Shown in pieces: positions 5,207-7,565 of a stretch of DNA of 7,565 nt; within the stretch, counting starts at the first letter, position 1, and every line of letters begins with the position of its first letter. The stretch covers positions 1-7,565 of the forward strand of contig JAJDDS010000439.1 in the NCBI GenBank assembly GCA_029260195.1. The letters run 5' to 3'. Both the position numbers and the translations under genes were made by a program. This DNA is from Phycisphaerae bacterium. Lineage in GTDB: Bacteria > Planctomycetota > Phycisphaerae > UBA1845. Under the pieces are notes generated by a model. It saw only the letters and a list, made by a program, of their open reading frames with translations, was not told the origin of the DNA and did not search any database.

Positions 5207-6889
5207 ATGGTCCGTGACAAGCAGGTGCCCACTCCCCACCCCGGAAGCGCGCGGCGGCCCACCCTGCTCGCCCTGATGACCGCCACCGCAGCCGCCACAC
5301 TTGCCTTCGGGGCCGCCGGCTGCGGGTTCCTGCTGCCGGAACCGCCCGCGCCAGCCCCCCGATTTGACCGACCCGAGACCTGCGGCTCCTGCCACGAAAC
5401 ACAGTACGACGAATGGCAGGGCTCCATCATGCACTACGCAGCCATGAGCCCCGTCTTCAACGCCTTCGAACTCACCGTCCGCAAGCTCACCTCGGGCGCC
5501 TTCGCACCCAACGGCGACGAACCCAACTTCTGCATCGGATGCCACTCGCCCATCGGCGTCTTCAACGACGAGCTACCCGACTTCACCGACGCCGAATCCG
5601 CCCTGCCCGCACGCCAAAGCCTCTCCGACATCGGCCGCGAGGGCATCAGTTGCGACTTCTGCCACACCGTCACCGGCCCCAACCTCGAACGAAGCCCGCT
5701 CGGCGACGGCATCGCCAACATGTCCGCCGAGTTCGGCCCGAGCGACATCAAGTTCGGCCCCATCGACGAGCCCGTCGACAGCCCCTACCACATCCCCGAG
5801 GGCTCTGACTACATCCGGTCGTCCGAATTCTGCGGCAGTTGCCACGACGTCCGCATCCCCAAGCCCGACCTCGTCACCGGCGAACCATTCCAACGCCTCG
5901 AAAACCTCTTCACCGAATGGCAGCAAGGCCCCTACAACTCAACAGACAACCCACATGGCAAGGTCATTCGCTGTCAGGACTGCCACATGTCGCTTTACCC
6001 AATGGAGCCCCCCGGCGTCTTCCCCATGATGGACCACGGCGTCGGCGTGGGCGTCGACACCCCCGCCCGGCCACACGCCATACACGCTTTTACGGCTGTC
6101 TCCGTTCCGTTCATTGACGATCCACAGTTCCCCAACGTCGACACCGACGATACCGACGCATTCGGCTTCCCCCGGGGCCAGCTGCAGCGCCGCGAGCAGA
6201 TGCTCCGCGCCGCCTGCACCCTCACCCTTGACGGCACGCCCGAGTCCATCGCGGCGGATGCGGAGTTCATTCCGATCCGCGCCGTGGTCACAAACGTCGG
6301 CGCGGGACACCGCGTCCCCAGCGGTTTCTCACAGGAGCGACAGGTCTGGATCGAGCTCATCGTCAGCGACGATGCGGGTGTGATCTACGAGTCCGGCTAC
6401 CTCCGCGATCAGGCCCACCCCGAAACCGGCGAAACCGAGCCCGACGGTTCACTCGACGACGAGGACCTCGACAATCGCCATTTCGAGGTCGACATCGACA
6501 CCCTCGATTCCCACTACGAACCAGGCCCCGACCGCGACCAGCGCCCGGAGGTCAATCTCGGCATCACCAACTTCCAGAACGCGTTCATCCGCCTCGGCGA
6601 AGACGGCGAACGCGAGATCGTCATCAACCCGCTGAACGCCGACCACATGGACAACTCGTACTCGCTCGACATGCTGACCCCCACCACCGCCCCCTACGAC
6701 ATCCCAGTGCCAACCCGTGGCATCGTAGGCCACATCCGCGTCATCGCCCGCCTCCGCTACCGAACGTTCCCCCCCGAGTTCCTCCGCATCCTCGCCATCC
6801 GCGAGCCCCAACTCGTCAACGAACAACTCGTCGACAAGAACACCATCGTCGACATGGCCGAAGCCCAAACCACCATCACCATCCGCTAA
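5207..6889 (+). CDS. Pentaheme c-type cytochrome lipoprotein
   Basis: A 560-residue protein with five CXXCH haem-attachment motifs: CGSCH (59-63), CIGCH (109-113), CDFCH (149-153), CGSCH (209-213) and CQDCH (256-260). The N-terminus has basic residues (ARR, 15-17), a hydrophobic stretch (19-38) and a lipobox-like AAGC ending at Cys39, so the mature protein is probably lipid-anchored outside the cytoplasmic membrane. Extra histidines in the haem region (76, 195, 250, 277, 290, 293) could be distal ligands. Residues from about 340 to the end carry no haem motif and include VTNVGAGHRVPSGF, a segment seen in C-terminal beta-rich domains of other multihaem cytochromes; this half is rich in Asp and Glu. 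It probably carries electrons in the periplasm or at the cell surface; its partner and any catalytic activity are unknown. It may belong with the cytochrome c554-like multihaem group, but I cannot name a closer family. No cytochrome-maturation or reductase genes are nearby. AGGA 7 nt before the ATG supports the start. Confidence 0.87.
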   Translation: MVRDKQVPTPHPGSARRPTLLALMTATAAATLAFGAAGCGFLLPEPPAPAPRFDRPETCGSCHETQYDEWQGSIMHYAAMSPVFNAFELTVRKLTSGAFAPNGDEPNFCIGCHSPIGVFNDELPDFTDAESALPARQSLSDIGREGISCDFCHTVTGPNLERSPLGDGIANMSAEFGPSDIKFGPIDEPVDSPYHIPEGSDYIRSSEFCGSCHDVRIPKPDLVTGEPFQRLENLFTEWQQGPYNSTDNPHGKVIRCQDCHMSLYPMEPPGVFPMMDHGVGVGVDTPARPHAIHAFTAVSVPFIDDPQFPNVDTDDTDAFGFPRGQLQRREQMLRAACTLTLDGTPESIAADAEFIPIRAVVTNVGAGHRVPSGFSQERQVWIELIVSDDAGVIYESGYLRDQAHPETGETEPDGSLDDEDLDNRHFEVDIDTLDSHYEPGPDRDQRPEVNLGITNFQNAFIRLGEDGEREIVINPLNADHMDNSYSLDMLTPTTAPYDIPVPTRGIVGHIRVIARLRYRTFPPEFLRILAIREPQLVNEQLVDKNTIVDMAEAQTTITIR

Positions 6890-6922
6890 TCGTTCGCTTC
6901 CCCCCTCGTCCCCACGCGGGTG

Positions 6923-6945
6923 CCCCAGGTCCTTTGGACCTGGGG
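6923..6945. terminator. Strong hairpin between convergent genes
   Basis: CCCCAGGTCC (6923-6932) and GGACCTGGGG (6936-6945) form a perfect 10-bp stem with a TTT loop, in the 67-bp gap between the cytochrome stop and the stop of the minus-strand PEP-CTERM gene. The position suits a bidirectional terminator. No T-run follows on either strand, so it may instead be a stabilising 3' stem-loop or a dispersed palindromic repeat. Confidence 0.55.
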
Positions 6946-6956
6946 AAGCGATTGCC

Positions 6957-7565
6957 CTACCCCTCGCGCGGCACCGTTCGCCCCTGCACAGGCACCCGCC
7001 GTCGCGCACACCACATTCCAAGCGCCAGCAACACCACCGCCCCCGGCTCCGGTATCACGACGAACGCGACAAACTCGCTGCCGGGTTCCAGATCTATTGG
7101 ATCCCCCGGTGAACCACCCCCGAGTCCGGGATGGGTGTCGAGTATCAACGCGACATCGAGCGGCGCGTCGGGCGCGACGATCACATCAATGCGCGCCAAT
7201 GCCAACGCATCCGGCGTCGGTGGTATCTGTGCGACCGGACCAAAGGAAATGAGGATGGGATACGGCAGCGTCGAATCAGGGAACCAGTCATCCAGGTCGA
7301 ATCCCCAGTCCCAAGCGAACCCCGAAACCTCCCAAAAGGCGCCGTTGTCCGCGCCGAACCCGAAAGACGCACCGCTGAGTTCAACCGTCCCCCCCGTCAC
7401 GGTCGTAGCCGCAACATCAACGCTGAACGGAACACCGAGTTGGTCCACAACGATCTCGATCTGTGTCGTCCCCGGATCCGCATCCACCGCACTCTCGTAC
7501 GTAATCAGAACGTCCCCCCGCGCGACAACCGAAAAAGACAACACAGCAAGCGATGCCCGCGCGAT
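6957..7565 (-). CDS. PEP-CTERM sorting domain protein, 5' end outside the window
   Basis: The minus-strand frame stays open to the right edge, giving 202 visible residues. The first ones (IARASLAVLSFSVVARG, then DVLITYES) look like the end of a signal peptide, with cleavage near ARG/D, so the true start lies just beyond 7565. A GTG at 7544 would cut the signal peptide and is unlikely. The mature part is acidic and rich in Asp, Gly, Pro and Val, with no recognised domain. Near the C-terminus, VIPEPGAVVLLALGMWCARRR is a PEP-CTERM signal: a PEP motif, a hydrophobic segment and an arginine cluster. Such proteins are taken by exosortase to the envelope or extracellular matrix. A further 14 residues follow the arginines, somewhat longer than usual. 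No exosortase or polysaccharide gene is seen here. Confidence 0.83.
   Translation of the reverse strand: MARASLAVLSFSVVARGDVLITYESAVDADPGTTQIEIVVDQLGVPFSVDVAATTVTGGTVELSGASFGFGADNGAFWEVSGFAWDWGFDLDDWFPDSTLPYPILISFGPVAQIPPTPDALALARIDVIVAPDAPLDVALILDTHPGLGGGSPGDPIDLEPGSEFVAFVVIPEPGAVVLLALGMWCARRRVPVQGRTVPREG

Noticed and set aside
5023..5430. Upstream extension of the enoyl-CoA hydratase to a 392-residue protein
   Set aside because: The extra 136 residues are of low complexity, overlap the start of the divergent cytochrome gene and are absent from the crotonase family; the ATG at 5022 fits the family length.
6449..7021. Minus-strand 190-codon frame opposite the end of the cytochrome gene
   Set aside because: Its Asp/Glu/Val/Gly-rich product is the antisense of a biased GC-rich coding strand, and the cytochrome frame has clear haem motifs and a continuous C-terminal domain.

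Overview
The window looks like chromosomal DNA from a GC-rich bacterium, most likely a planctomycete (Phycisphaerae-like). This rests on three things: one protein ends in a PEP-CTERM sorting tail, another ends in an IPTL-CTERM tail preceded by a cysteine-rich 'GACLL.DG.C' segment, and the intergenic regions carry GTCCC-type palindromic repeats. All are common in that group, but the assignment is inference from recalled family features. No RNA genes or CRISPR array were seen.

Layout from left to right. Positions 1-350 hold the left end of an ISAs1-family insertion sequence: the first 76 residues of its transposase on the minus strand, a hairpin leader, and a terminus at 350 starting CAGGG when read inward. 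The IS abuts, to the base, a 118-bp remnant of a second PaaG-like enoyl-CoA hydratase/isomerase gene (351-468). That remnant runs into the 3' end of a two-gene minus-strand operon for exported proteins: a 306-aa secreted protein of unknown function (1789-2709), then a 447-aa FG-GAP/IPTL-CTERM protein (440-1783). A stretch of about 400 bp without a gene (2710-3113) follows. Next are two minus-strand crotonase-superfamily genes: a PaaG-like isomerase/hydratase (3114-3914) and a classical enoyl-CoA hydratase with both catalytic glutamates (4252-5022). They are separated by two inverted copies of an 83-nt compound palindromic repeat. Divergent from them is a plus-strand gene for a lipid-anchored pentaheme cytochrome c (5207-6889). 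It converges, across a strong hairpin, on a PEP-CTERM protein gene whose 5' end lies beyond the right edge (6957-7565).

How the genes relate. The two crotonase genes suggest acyl-CoA (fatty acid, or possibly aromatic) degradation. The cytochrome suggests electron transfer outside the cytoplasmic membrane. The three sorted or secreted proteins belong to the cell surface. Apart from the two-gene secreted operon and the likely co-directional hydratase pair, I see no evidence that these genes form one pathway. The most informative part is the left end, where duplication, truncation and IS insertion can be read directly from an 89.8% nucleotide match between 351-468 and 3180-3297. I did not find a convincing new multi-gene system.
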